Shown: positions 35,228-43,193 of the stretch, one piece after another | How the letters are laid out: each line of letters opens with the position of its first letter | Position numbering within the stretch: the first letter of the stretch is position 1 | Made by a program: the position numbers and the translations under genes | The notes under the pieces: model-generated | Told to the model about the DNA's origin: nothing | Seen by the model: only the letters and a program-made list of their open reading frames with translations | Databases searched by the model: none | Assembly (NCBI GenBank): GCA_023398955.1 | Contig: JAEWRL010000109.1 | Coordinates: forward strand, 1-64,000 | Length of the DNA stretch: 64,000 nt | Origin: Pseudomonadota bacterium | Lineage (GTDB): Bacteria > Myxococcota_A > Polyangia > Polyangiales > Polyangiaceae | Direction: 5' to 3'

Positions 35228-36297
35228 GCCACGCTTTCGAAATCGGTGTCGAGCAGAGACTCGTAAGGAGCCGGGCCCACCCGGTGTCCCCGCTCACCCG
35301 CCACGTACAGGGTGCAGCAGGTCATGACCGCCGGACTTGCCGACAGGGACGCACCGCGCTGTTGTTCCCCGGGGCACCCGGCGCCGCTGTCGCGGGACTC
35401 ATCGCCCTGCGTATCCTGGGAGACGCACAGCCTCATGCCCCGACCTCCGTTCCGACGGGACCGGAGAAGCAAGCGGCCGGAGCCGTCCTGTTGCACATTG
35501 CCCCCCCCGAAGCCGTCTTCGTCCCGGGAGGAACCTTCGCGATGGGTGCCTCGGACAGGGAGGTGGCCCTCGCTCTCCGCCTGTGTCAGCGCGAGGCAAT
35601 CGCGGACGACTGCAATGAGGCCCTATTCACCGACGAACAGCCGCGTCACGCAGTCACCGTCGCAAGCTTCTTCCTCGAGACCACAGAGGTGAGCCTGGAA
35701 GCCTACATGCACTGCGTACACGCTGGCTCCTGTTCGAGCCCTCAGTATGGGAGAGGGGGTGCAGCCTTTGGCGCGCCGGGGCGCCCAGTCACGTTCGTTA
35801 GCTGGCAGCAAGCCTGGGACTTTTGCAGCTTCCGCGGCAGAAGGCTGCCCACGGAAGCAGAATGGGAGTATGCTGCCCGAGGTGAGGGGTCTCGACTGTT
35901 CCCGTGGGGCAATCAGTACGGTTCGCGCCTGGCGAACCACGGACGGGCGGGGATCGTACGGGAAGACGGATCGGACGGCTACTCAGGCCTCGCACCCGTG
36001 GGAAGCTATCCGAGCGGCAGTACGCCTTTGGGACTCCTCGACCTCGCGGGGAACGTGGAAGAATGGGTCGCCGATTACTATGAACCCTACGCCGATACTT
36101 CCGGCATGCCGCTCCCCAAGCCGCGCGTGGGCGGGACACGGGACAGAATAGTGCGGGGCGGCAGCTTCCTTAGCGCCGCGCCAGGCCTGCGGGCGACGGC
36201 ACGTGTACGCCGCGCCCCGGACTCGGTCGGACCAGACGTCGGGTTCCGATGCGCATGGAGTCCCCATGGCAGCACGACAGCCGCTGGAGTGCCTTGA
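35224..36297 (+). CDS. Membrane-anchored FGE-sulfatase-fold protein lacking the catalytic Cys pair
   Basis: About 357 residues from the GTG at 35224, which overlaps the kinase stop. A hydrophobic segment ('LFPGAPGAAVAGLIALRIL') anchors it. The C-terminal 240 residues are a SUMF1/FGE domain: 'FVPGGTFAMGAS', 'HAVTVASFFLETTEVSLEAYMHCV', 'RRLPTEAEWEYAARG', 'GNVEEWVADYYEPY' and 'RIVRGGSFLSAAPGLRATARVRR...GFRCAW'. Formylglycine-generating enzymes carry a Cys pair right after 'RGGS'; here that region is Phe-Leu-Ser-Ala-Ala, so sulfatase activation is unlikely. Ligand binding or another oxidative role coupled to the kinase is a reasonable inference. Confidence 0.85.
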   Translation: MSHAFEIGVEQRLVRSRAHPVSPLTRHVQGAAGHDRRTCRQGRTALLFPGAPGAAVAGLIALRILGDAQPHAPTSVPTGPEKQAAGAVLLHIAPPEAVFVPGGTFAMGASDREVALALRLCQREAIADDCNEALFTDEQPRHAVTVASFFLETTEVSLEAYMHCVHAGSCSSPQYGRGGAAFGAPGRPVTFVSWQQAWDFCSFRGRRLPTEAEWEYAARGEGSRLFPWGNQYGSRLANHGRAGIVREDGSDGYSGLAPVGSYPSGSTPLGLLDLAGNVEEWVADYYEPYADTSGMPLPKPRVGGTRDRIVRGGSFLSAAPGLRATARVRRAPDSVGPDVGFRCAWSPHGSTTAAGVP

Positions 36298-36328
36298 ACC
36301 GCTGGCGGCGCCTTGCTAAGGCCGTCAG

Positions 36329-36853
36329 GTGCTCGCGCTCCCCATTCACGCAGCAGTGACGTTCGTCCTCGTGCGTCCACATTACCCAGAGAACGTCGGC
36401 GCCGCCGCGCGTGCAATCAAGACGATGGGCTTCTCCGGCCTTGGACTGGTAAAGCCCGGGCGTCTCGCCGTTCCCGAGCATGAGATGGCCCACAAGATGG
36501 CAGTGAAATCATGGGATGTCCTCGAAGGTGCTGCCCGCTTCGACACGGTGGACGAGGCCACGCAGGGAGCTAACTGTGTCATTGCGACGACATCGCGGCG
36601 AGGCGTCTCGGGGGCAAAGCCGGCACGCGCCGTCGCGAACGAACTCATAGGCCCCGTCGACCAAGGAGCGCGCATCGCCATCCTGTTCGGCAATGAGAAG
36701 ACCGGGCTCACCCACGATGAGGTAGCCGCAGCTCATCACGCACTCCGAATCCCCATCGCCGCGGACCAACCCTCCATCAACCTCGCCCAAGCCGTGCAAA
36801 TTGTCGCCTACGAGCTCTTCATCGCGGGCCTGGAGTCACGAACGACGGCTTGA
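36329..36853 (+). CDS. SPOUT RNA methyltransferase, TrmJ-like
   Basis: 174 residues from a GTG. SPOUT-family features are visible: 'VRPHYPENVGAAARAIKTMGF' at the N-terminus, 'IAILFGNEKTGLTHDEV' (SAM-binding knot) and 'IPIAADQPSINLAQAVQIVAYEL'. This pattern is that of TrmJ, which 2'-O-methylates tRNA position 32. E. coli TrmJ has a C-terminal helical extension (about 245 residues in total) that is absent here, so substrate specificity may differ. It begins 31 bp after the FGE-fold gene. Confidence 0.85.
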   Translation: MLALPIHAAVTFVLVRPHYPENVGAAARAIKTMGFSGLGLVKPGRLAVPEHEMAHKMAVKSWDVLEGAARFDTVDEATQGANCVIATTSRRGVSGAKPARAVANELIGPVDQGARIAILFGNEKTGLTHDEVAAAHHALRIPIAADQPSINLAQAVQIVAYELFIAGLESRTTA

Positions 36854-36909
36854 ACACCTCCCAGGAGGCTCGCCAATCAGCAGCGGAGACACTGGGGGGT
36901 CCGTCATCA

Positions 36910-36942
36910 GCGTCGGTTGGTAGCCTCTGGTGAAACCGACGC
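36910..36942. terminator. Bidirectional terminator-like hairpin
   Basis: GCGTCGGTT (36910-36918) and AACCGACGC (36934-36942) form a perfect 9-bp stem with a 15-nt loop between convergent genes (stops at 36853 and 36959). No long U-tract follows, which is common in GC-rich genomes. Confidence 0.5.
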
Positions 36943-36958
36943 CGAGATGGAAGCACTA

Positions 36959-37318
36959 TCAACTGTCTAGTACGTCTTCATCAATCTCATCGTCCGGCTC
37001 TTCCTCCTCCAGATCCGGTTCCTCCTCATCATCCTCACTCTTGACCGCCGTCTTGAGGTCAATCCCTACTTCCCCGAGCTGAGTCTCCAGTAGCTCGAGT
37101 AGCTCCTCCACGTCATCCCCGCTCCATTCGTCGATCACGTCCGTTAGAAACTCGTAGAAGTCGCCATTGTCCAGGCGCCGCTCGATCTCCTCGACCTGGT
37201 CCTCGGAGAAGGCGTCAAGGATGTCTTCGCGGAGCGCATCGGTATCGCCTTCTTCGATCGCTTCCTGAGCGGAAAGCCGAATCTGTCGCACCGCGCGTTT
37301 GTCGAGGTGAATGTCCAT
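36959..37318 (-). CDS. Small acidic protein of unknown function
   Basis: 119 residues from the ATG at 37318, which has a GAAGGG ribosome site; a longer frame upstream would run through the divergent gene's promoter. The first 80 residues are helical ('KRAVRQIRLSAQEAIEEGDTDALREDILDAFSEDQVEEIERRLDNGDFYEFLTDVIDEW'). The tail is almost wholly Asp/Glu. There are no Cys, signal or membrane segments. Such tails can mimic nucleic acid or bind basic proteins, but this is speculation. It is divergent from a beta-barrel gene. Confidence 0.7.
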   Translation of the reverse strand: MDIHLDKRAVRQIRLSAQEAIEEGDTDALREDILDAFSEDQVEEIERRLDNGDFYEFLTDVIDEWSGDDVEELLELLETQLGEVGIDLKTAVKSEDDEEEPDLEEEEPDDEIDEDVLDS

Positions 37319-37348
37319 AGTGTTGCCCTTCAGAAGCTCCGTTTCGGC

Positions 37349-37377
37349 GTTTAAACGATGGTCTGCTGCGGCGTCAA
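37349..37377 (-). promoter_or_regulatory. Possible promoter of the acidic-protein gene
   Basis: On the minus strand, TTGACG (37377-37372) is separated by 17 bp from TTAAAC (37354-37349), about 30 bp before the ATG at 37318. The -35 matches 5 of 6 positions; the -10 is weak. Confidence 0.35.
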
Positions 37378-37430
37378 GCGCGAGTCGAAGGAGACTAGCT
37401 CGTCGCGGCGACTCGGCGTACAGATGGGTA

Positions 37431-38072
37431 ATGCTGCGGGTATGGGCGCAATGCCTTCTGGTCGCCGGGCTGACACTCTGCCCCGCTCCTTCCGTGGCGC
37501 GCAGCGTCGAACCCCCACCGGTCAGCTTCGAGTTCATGCAGTACGGCGTTGGCCTCGTTGCGGAGACCGTCGCTTCGGGCGGGGATGTTTGCGCGCACTC
37601 TGAACGAACGCCATGCATCATTGGGTCCGGCTTCGGTCCGACCATCCGAATCGGCTACCGCAGTAGGGGCCCGTGGTACGTCGGCGGCGCATACCAGTTT
37701 TCGCGGCAGAACTCCTCGAACCTCTTGCGACTCGCCATTCTTCAACAGCTGCGCGCTGAGTCGCGGTACTACTTCGACTACGGAGACCGCCTAGCTCCCT
37801 ACGGCATCGCGTCCATCGGTGCCACGGCCTACGGCAACGAATGGGGTATCGCGACCGGCGGACTGGTCGCGTCTCTGGGAGCCGGATTCGAGTTCCAGCT
37901 CAGCGAGGGCACCGTTGTAGGGGGTGCTGCCGGATACCGCCTACTCGTGCTGCGCCGCTGGGATGACGCCACGGGCCAGCGACGCGCCGACCGCTATCTC
38001 GGGTTCGGATTCGCCCACTTGGTCGGCTTCGAGCTGAACTGGGAGATTCGCGACCCACTCCCCCGCTGGTGA
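37431..38072 (+). CDS. Outer-membrane beta-barrel protein
   Basis: 213 residues from the ATG at 37431, the first start that gives a usable signal peptide ('CLLVAGLTLCPAPSVARS'). The mature chain alternates polar and hydrophobic residues with Gly/Tyr/Trp-rich strands ('GFGPTIRIGYRSRGPWYVGGAYQFSRQ', 'LAPYGIASIGATAYGNEWG', 'LGFGFAHLVGFELNWEI'), typical of an 8-10 strand barrel. One Cys pair may lie in the first loop ('DVCAHSERTPCI'). Function is unknown; small myxobacterial barrels of this kind are numerous. Confidence 0.72.
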   Translation: MLRVWAQCLLVAGLTLCPAPSVARSVEPPPVSFEFMQYGVGLVAETVASGGDVCAHSERTPCIIGSGFGPTIRIGYRSRGPWYVGGAYQFSRQNSSNLLRLAILQQLRAESRYYFDYGDRLAPYGIASIGATAYGNEWGIATGGLVASLGAGFEFQLSEGTVVGGAAGYRLLVLRRWDDATGQRRADRYLGFGFAHLVGFELNWEIRDPLPRW

Positions 38073-38127
38073 CGGAGCTGCATTGCGCTCTTGACGAGAA
38101 GGCTGCGACGGATGTTCCCTGAGTGCC

Positions 38128-39447
38128 GTGAAATGCGCTCGATGTGGCCGCGAGAACGCGGAAGGAATGGAGTTCTGTCAGGATTGCGGGCACCAGCTCG
38201 CGGCGCGACCAGTCGGTGGCGAGGGTGGGGGTGAACGAGGGCTCATCGCAATCGACGCGACGATGAGGAGCCCGGGGCCCTTGTCGCGTCCCTCGGCTCC
38301 GCCCTTCGAGTTCGCTCCGAGAGAACGCGCTGCCGACGAGCCCCGCTGCACGAGGTGCGCCACCAAGAACCCCGCGGACGCGCGATTCTGCGCTGCGTGC
38401 GGACTCTCCTTCGACCATCCAAGCTCCCCGCGGCCACCGCTGGTTCACCACGAAGAACCGCCAGCGGTCGAGCTCGGCGTCGCGCCTGATGCCGTTGCTC
38501 GCATCGCCTGCCCGCGTTGTGAAGGAGGCAATCCCGCACATGTTCGTTTTTGCCAGCATTGCGGTGCGCCACTTCGCACAGTGTCGGGGTCCGGCCCGAA
38601 CCCCTCGCCCCAGCCGCCGGAGAGCGCGGCCATGCCACCTGCCATAGGCAGCCACGTCCCCGAAAGCGCGCCGATCCCTCTCGTGCCTCCGGCGGCGTCG
38701 CCGCCACCGCCCCACGGCGCTGATGCGGCTCTACCCGCTCGGGACGGCCTGGGGCAAACGAGACAGATGGCAGTTGGAAAGGCGACCGCGGCTCTCGTGG
38801 TGATTGCCCAAGATGGGTCCCCTGGGCTGCGCTACCCCCTCGAGCTCGAACAGGTGGACGTGGGGCGCACCCACGGAGATATCCGCCTCCCGAGCGATCC
38901 CTACGTGTCGCCCCGGCACGCTCGCCTTGTTCGGCGAGACGGCCGGTATCATGTACGCGACCTGGATTCGGTGAACGGAGTCTTCTGGCGCTTGAAGCGA
39001 CCTTACCTGCTCGCGCACGGCGACTTGATTCTCGTAGGCCTGCAGGTGTTAAGATTCGAGATGGTGTCGGATGTAACCGCCAGCTACGGGGTTGCCACGG
39101 ATGCGGGTGTGAACCGCTTCGGTTCGCCGGCACTGCCCAGGTACGCGCGCCTGTGCCAGGTCACCGTCGAAGGGATCCCGCGCAACGTGTACTATCTGAG
39201 CACGAACGAGACGCTCCTTGGCCGCGAGTCCGGTGATGTGGTCTTCACTACCGACCCCTTCATGAGTCGGAGTCACGCGAGCTTGGTTCGAAACCCGGAT
39301 ACCGGAGCCTTCTCCATTCGGGATCTCGGCTCATCCAATGGAAGCTACGTTGCGCTGCGACGTGAAACCACGCTAAGCGACGGGGACTTCCTGCGAATTG
39401 GACAGCACCTGTTCCGATTCGAAATAGAATCCAACGAGCACAGCTAA
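38128..39447 (+). CDS. Zinc-ribbon and double-FHA signalling protein
   Basis: 439 residues from a GTG. Three zinc ribbons (CxxC...CxxC) lie at about residues 3-21, 74-92 and 133-150, joined by Pro-rich linkers. Two FHA domains follow: the first ('VDVGRTHGDIRLPSDPYVSPRHARLVRRDGRYHVRDLDSVNGVF') and the second ('TLLGRESGDVVFTTDPFMSRSHASLVRN...SIRDLGSSNGSYV') both keep the Gly-Arg, Ser-x-x-His and Asn-Gly residues that bind phosphothreonine. No membrane segment is present. The gene ends 1 bp before a PP2C phosphatase, so it likely reads a kinase/phosphatase circuit, perhaps with the Ser/Thr kinase 3 kb upstream. Confidence 0.88.
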   Translation: MKCARCGRENAEGMEFCQDCGHQLAARPVGGEGGGERGLIAIDATMRSPGPLSRPSAPPFEFAPRERAADEPRCTRCATKNPADARFCAACGLSFDHPSSPRPPLVHHEEPPAVELGVAPDAVARIACPRCEGGNPAHVRFCQHCGAPLRTVSGSGPNPSPQPPESAAMPPAIGSHVPESAPIPLVPPAASPPPPHGADAALPARDGLGQTRQMAVGKATAALVVIAQDGSPGLRYPLELEQVDVGRTHGDIRLPSDPYVSPRHARLVRRDGRYHVRDLDSVNGVFWRLKRPYLLAHGDLILVGLQVLRFEMVSDVTASYGVATDAGVNRFGSPALPRYARLCQVTVEGIPRNVYYLSTNETLLGRESGDVVFTTDPFMSRSHASLVRNPDTGAFSIRDLGSSNGSYVALRRETTLSDGDFLRIGQHLFRFEIESNEHS

Positions 39448-39448
39448 G

Positions 39449-40660
39449 ATGACGGACCCTTCGACGGCCACCGGACCCTCCGAGCATAAGGGCTCTGTCG
39501 CGCTGAACGTATTCGGGCGCACTGACGTTGGCCAGATCCGGGAGCACAACGAGGACAACTTCCTCGTCGCGGATCTGACCAGAGGAACGCGTAGCCTTCG
39601 CGAAGTGGACCGCCATCAAGTGGTCGGACGCCGCGGAACCGTGCTCGGTGTCTGTGATGGCATGGGCGGAGCTGCTGCGGGTGAAGTGGCAAGCCAGCTC
39701 GCAGTGGATATCATCTACGAGCAGCTCCTCTCCGGCCCCACTCCCACTAGCCGCGACGATTTCGCTTCGCGGCTAGTGAACGCGGTGGAGCACGCCGGCG
39801 CACGGATCTTCAACGAAGCCCGCAGCGATCGAAGTCGGCGCGGGATGGGGACGACCGCGACCGTCGCCGCGCTGATCGACAGCCGACTCTTCGTGGCCCA
39901 AGTCGGAGACAGCCGGGCATACATCCTCCGCGACGGCGCGCTTCAGCAGATCACCCGCGATCAGTCCTTGGTCAATCAACTCATAGAAGCCGGACAGCTG
40001 ACGGAAGAAGAAGCAGAAAGCTTCGAGCACAACAATATCATCCTCCAGGCTCTCGGGACCGCCGAGACCGTCCAGGTAGACCTGACATTTGCAGACCTGA
40101 AGCGGGGCGACGTGCTGCTGCTGTGCTCGGATGGCCTCTCCGGAATGGTGCGCAGTGACGACATCCGCGAGATACTCGTTAGCCAGAACGAACCCATCGA
40201 GGCATGCCGGCAGCTGACCGAGCGAGCGAACGAGGCGGGAGGACACGACAACATCACCGTGATCGTGGCCCACTTCGACGGGGACGGTCTCGATGACTTG
40301 CCGGAGTCTGGCGGTGAAGCGCTTCGCTACGCGAAGTACACGCTTCCGGACAGGCTCGAGAACTCGGATGAAACCCGAGGCCGCCGACGCGAGTCCTTCG
40401 GCACCGCGCCCCCCCGTGCGTCCACTGAAACGACCGGTCCCGCGGTTGCGGCAACCACCACTCGGGCGGCAGCCGTACCAACAGGGGCTGGCGAGCGCTC
40501 GATCGGCCGGCGCGTGACATCCGAGCCCGAGCCGCTCTACGACGCCGAGGAGGACCCGGTTCACATCCCGACCAAGGGACTCCCCCCGGCACTGGTAGGA
40601 ATCATTGTGTTGAGCACCATGGTGCTCGTCGCCGTGATGGGCTTCTTCCTGCTCCAGTAG
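39449..40660 (+). CDS. PP2C-family protein phosphatase with C-terminal membrane anchor
   Basis: 403 residues. PP2C motifs occur in order: 'REHNEDNF', 'CDGMGGAAAGEVAS', 'GMGTTATVAAL', 'VGDSRAYIL', 'CSDGLSGMV' and 'GGHDNITVIV', with all metal-binding Asp positions present. After residue 290 a Thr/Arg-rich linker leads to a C-terminal membrane helix ('PALVGIIVLSTMVLVAVMGFFLL'), so the catalytic domain faces the cytoplasm. It would dephosphorylate Ser/Thr on targets of Hanks kinases. It starts 1 bp after the FHA gene. Confidence 0.94.
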   Translation: MTDPSTATGPSEHKGSVALNVFGRTDVGQIREHNEDNFLVADLTRGTRSLREVDRHQVVGRRGTVLGVCDGMGGAAAGEVASQLAVDIIYEQLLSGPTPTSRDDFASRLVNAVEHAGARIFNEARSDRSRRGMGTTATVAALIDSRLFVAQVGDSRAYILRDGALQQITRDQSLVNQLIEAGQLTEEEAESFEHNNIILQALGTAETVQVDLTFADLKRGDVLLLCSDGLSGMVRSDDIREILVSQNEPIEACRQLTERANEAGGHDNITVIVAHFDGDGLDDLPESGGEALRYAKYTLPDRLENSDETRGRRRESFGTAPPRASTETTGPAVAATTTRAAAVPTGAGERSIGRRVTSEPEPLYDAEEDPVHIPTKGLPPALVGIIVLSTMVLVAVMGFFLLQ

Positions 40661-40728
40661 CTTCGTACCGTCGGGGAAGCACCCAAGGAGGTTGCAACCC
40701 CTTCTGCGAACGCTAGATACCACGGGTC

Positions 40729-41367
40729 ATGCCAGTCAAAGAGGTAACCGAGCAGACCTTCGCGTCAGAGATCCTGGACAGTCAGCTCCCCGTGCTCATC
40801 GAGTTTGGCGCTGAGTGGTGCGGCCCGTGCAAAGTAGTCGCCCCGGAGCTCGAAGCTCTGGCCCACGAACTCAAGGGAAAGGCGAAGATCGTAACCATTG
40901 ATATCGATCGGTCCCCGGTACTCGCACGGGAGTTCGGGGTGCAGTCGGTGCCGGCATTCGTCGTACTGCACCAGCGTCGTCCGGTTGCCGCACGCGCCGG
41001 AGCGATGCGCCGTAAGGAGCTACGGGAGCTCCTCGAGCCCGTTCTGCCTCGAGCTGCGGGCGCGCTGAGGCCTCAAGAGCTGGCCGAGCTGTTGAAACGT
41101 GGGGGCGTCACTCCTGTCGATCTGCGCGACGCGGCGAGCTACGGACGAGCACACCTCCCCCAATCCGTCAATCTGCCGTTGGGGGAAGTGGAGAGTCGAT
41201 TGGCGGAGCTTCACATGCTCCCGGGTGAGCCGATCGTCTACTGCCGATCGGGTGTTGACAGCCAAGAATTGGCCCAACGACTCGCGAGCCAAGGCATGCC
41301 GGTGGGCTTTCTGGAAGGCGGCCTGCTGGACTGGGAAGCCAACGGGCTCCCCATTGAAAAGGGCTGA
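40729..41367 (+). CDS. Thioredoxin-rhodanese fusion protein
   Basis: 212 residues. The thioredoxin domain (1-105) has the active site Cys31-Gly-Pro-Cys34 in 'FGAEWCGPCK' and a cis-Pro loop ('QSVPAFVV'). The rhodanese domain (about 115-212) has a catalytic Cys in 'IVYCRSGVDSQELA' and 'PVDLRDAASYGRAHLPQSVNLPLGEVE'. With no signal peptide it is cytoplasmic. A fusion could transfer sulfane sulfur and reduce the persulfide in one protein, handling sulfur or redox stress. Unlike two-gene arrangements, both sites here look intact. The partner reductase is not in the window. Confidence 0.92.
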   Translation: MPVKEVTEQTFASEILDSQLPVLIEFGAEWCGPCKVVAPELEALAHELKGKAKIVTIDIDRSPVLAREFGVQSVPAFVVLHQRRPVAARAGAMRRKELRELLEPVLPRAAGALRPQELAELLKRGGVTPVDLRDAASYGRAHLPQSVNLPLGEVESRLAELHMLPGEPIVYCRSGVDSQELAQRLASQGMPVGFLEGGLLDWEANGLPIEKG

Positions 41368-41589
41368 GTGGGTGAACCTCCTTCTCGCTCGCTCCGAGAG
41401 TTTCGTTCGGCCATTTGGGTCGTCCCCCAGCGCCTGAGCTCGATTCCCGAGCGCGCCTCGCACATCTCTCGATTCGAGCATCATGTTCGATCAAGGAGAC
41501 TCCGTCAGAGCGTCCCGGTCTTCCACGCGCTTTCGGAGAGGCGAGGACCGCTAAACGGCCGACGGAGTACTTCGATCGGATCGGCCGAG

Positions 41590-41700
41590 TTCTGGGACGC
41601 CGAGAGGCGAGCGCGCTGGCTGACCGCGCCCCATCGAGAAATGTTACGTGCGAAGGTGGTTCTGGGGTTGGCGGCACGCAAGCCATTCTGGCTCAGTCCC
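41590..41700 (+). pseudogene. Possible IS630-family transposase remnant
   Basis: In one plus-strand frame the translation includes 'ERRARWLTAPHREMLRAKVV', then a Leu-Gly-Leu-Ala-Ala stretch, resembling the 'APHR-xx-RA-x-x-VL-xx-A' start of the helix-turn-helix in IS630-type transposases. The similarity fades after about 30 residues, and neither a start nor the DDE domain is present. It is a fragment at best; chance resemblance is possible. Confidence 0.3.
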
Positions 41701-41774
41701 GGGGTCACGCGCGACGAGGCTCTTGGCGAAGATCGACGCGCAACTGGCGATCGCCGCATAGCGGTTCTGGTCCC

Positions 41775-41814
41775 CGACTTGAGTGGGTACGAACCTGCGG
41801 GGAGCTGTACTTAG
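41775..41814 (+). repeat. 40-bp dispersed repeat, copy B
   Basis: The second copy of the element at 27373-27412, differing at 41795 (C instead of T) and 41809 (A instead of G). It lies 54 bp from the larC stop. Its upstream flank does not match copy A, so the hairpin seen there is not conserved in the same form, although CTCAGTC (41692-41698) could pair weakly with GACT-T-GAG here. Confidence 0.8.
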
Positions 41815-41867
41815 CAACGCTTGAAATGGGCTACGCGCACAGCGCGGCCGTAACTGGAACAGTAACA

Positions 41868-43193
41868 CTAACCTCCACCTCGGAGGCGGTCCGCCGAGAC
41901 TCGACAGGCTTCCTCGATGACCGTGCGTACAGGGACCCCATGGACCTTCGCGGCACCGACCGCAGCGTCAAACTCAGGCTTGGCCTGTTCTGGCAGACCA
42001 TCCCCTCCGCTCACCTTGACCGCGATTTCGCCGTACCGGGTCGGCACGGTGACGGTACGGCGTGGCCGCTCGTCTCGAGTCACGAGCGTCTTGCGTACTC
42101 CGATCGTGGTCGTCTCTCCAAACACAGCTCGAACGACTGCATCAGCCGCGTTCACGGGGGCGAGCGCGGAGATCATCATGCCGGGGCGCCCTTTCTTCAT
42201 CGCGAGCGGAACCACCCATGCATCGAGGGCACCGGCCTCGAGCAAAGCGGACACGGCATGTGCGGCGAGCTCACCCGTCATGTCGTCCACATTCGTTTCA
42301 ATCAGCACGTGCGTGCCGGCCGCCGGGGCGACGGCGATTGGATCCCCCAGAACCAGCCGGAGCGCATTGGGGCGATCTGGCCAGCGACGCGTCCCTGCCC
42401 CCCAACCAACGTGCCGCGGCACGATGGCTGGCCACGACGTGAAGCCCGTCGCGGCCGTCGCCACGATCGTTGCGCCGGTGGGAGTGACGAGCTCGCCCTC
42501 AATGGGTGCTGACACGGTCGGAACACCGCGAAGGCACTCGAGCGTTGCCGGGGCAGGAACGGGCAGAGGACCATGCTCGGTGGCCACGAACCCATGCCCC
42601 ATCGGCAGCGGTCCACAAACCACAGTCGCCCCGAGGTACTGGAGGCCGGCAGCAGCCGAAACGATATCGACGATGGCGTCCGCCGAACCCACCTCGTGAA
42701 AATGGACCGCGTCGAGCGGGGTTCGGTGCACCTTGGCCTCCGCCTCACCCAACCGCCGGAACATGGCCTGGCTCAGGTCGAGGACGCCGGAGGGCAAGCG
42801 CGAGCGTTGGAGGAGCGCACGAATCTCGGCATAGGGCCGCGCCGGTTGCGGCCCGCTCACTACGACGCGGACGTGAGTCGCGGCAATCGCGCCGACACGA
42901 GCGGCGACCACCTGAAGGCCCACGCCAGCGAGCTGGAGGTCATCGAGCGCCGACTGGAAGACATCGAGGGGAACGCCGAGATCCAGCAACGCCGCAAGGG
43001 TCATGTCCCCAGCGACACCACTAAAGGTGTCGAAGAAGAGCACCTTCCCTGCCCCTGCGTCCCGCGCAAGCGCCTGCGGCGCGGCCCATGCCTCGCCATG
43101 CGACGTCCACCCATCGCCCAGGGACGGACTCTCTGAAGGTCCGTGGTGATGGTGGGCACCCTGGTGATCGTGATGGTGCCGATCGCCGCTCAT
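41868..43193 (-). CDS. larC: Nickel pincer cofactor biosynthesis protein LarC
   Basis: 441 residues, full length. A His-rich N-terminus ('GDRHHHDHQGAHHHHG') suggests nickel capture. The family core follows: 'LFFDTFSGVAGDMTLAALLDLG', 'VHFHEVGSADAIVDIVSAA', 'PVPAPATLECLRGVP', 'GELVTPTGATIVA' and 'ETNVDDMTGELAAHAVSALLEAGALDAW', then 'MKKGRPGMMISAL'. LarC inserts nickel into the pyridinium bis-thiocarboxylate nucleotide cofactor of lactate racemase and related enzymes. Its ATG overlaps the larB stop by 4 bp. No larE or larA is in the window. In some bacteria larC is frameshifted; here it is intact. Confidence 0.93.
   Translation of the reverse strand: MSGDRHHHDHQGAHHHHGPSESPSLGDGWTSHGEAWAAPQALARDAGAGKVLFFDTFSGVAGDMTLAALLDLGVPLDVFQSALDDLQLAGVGLQVVAARVGAIAATHVRVVVSGPQPARPYAEIRALLQRSRLPSGVLDLSQAMFRRLGEAEAKVHRTPLDAVHFHEVGSADAIVDIVSAAAGLQYLGATVVCGPLPMGHGFVATEHGPLPVPAPATLECLRGVPTVSAPIEGELVTPTGATIVATAATGFTSWPAIVPRHVGWGAGTRRWPDRPNALRLVLGDPIAVAPAAGTHVLIETNVDDMTGELAAHAVSALLEAGALDAWVVPLAMKKGRPGMMISALAPVNAADAVVRAVFGETTTIGVRKTLVTRDERPRRTVTVPTRYGEIAVKVSGGDGLPEQAKPEFDAAVGAAKVHGVPVRTVIEEACRVSADRLRGGG

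Larger units (their letters stand above)
41368..41867. other. Gene-poor convergent junction with a mobile-element scar
   Basis: 500 bp between the thioredoxin-rhodanese stop and the larC stop. No full gene is apparent. The segment 41590-41700 has a plus-strand frame reminiscent of an IS630 transposase N-terminus, and 41775-41814 is the second copy of the 40-bp repeat. The rest shows no recognisable content. Confidence 0.6.

Noticed and set aside
41415..42512. 365-codon plus-strand frame over the junction and larC
   Set aside because: Most of it is antisense to larC and has no domain.
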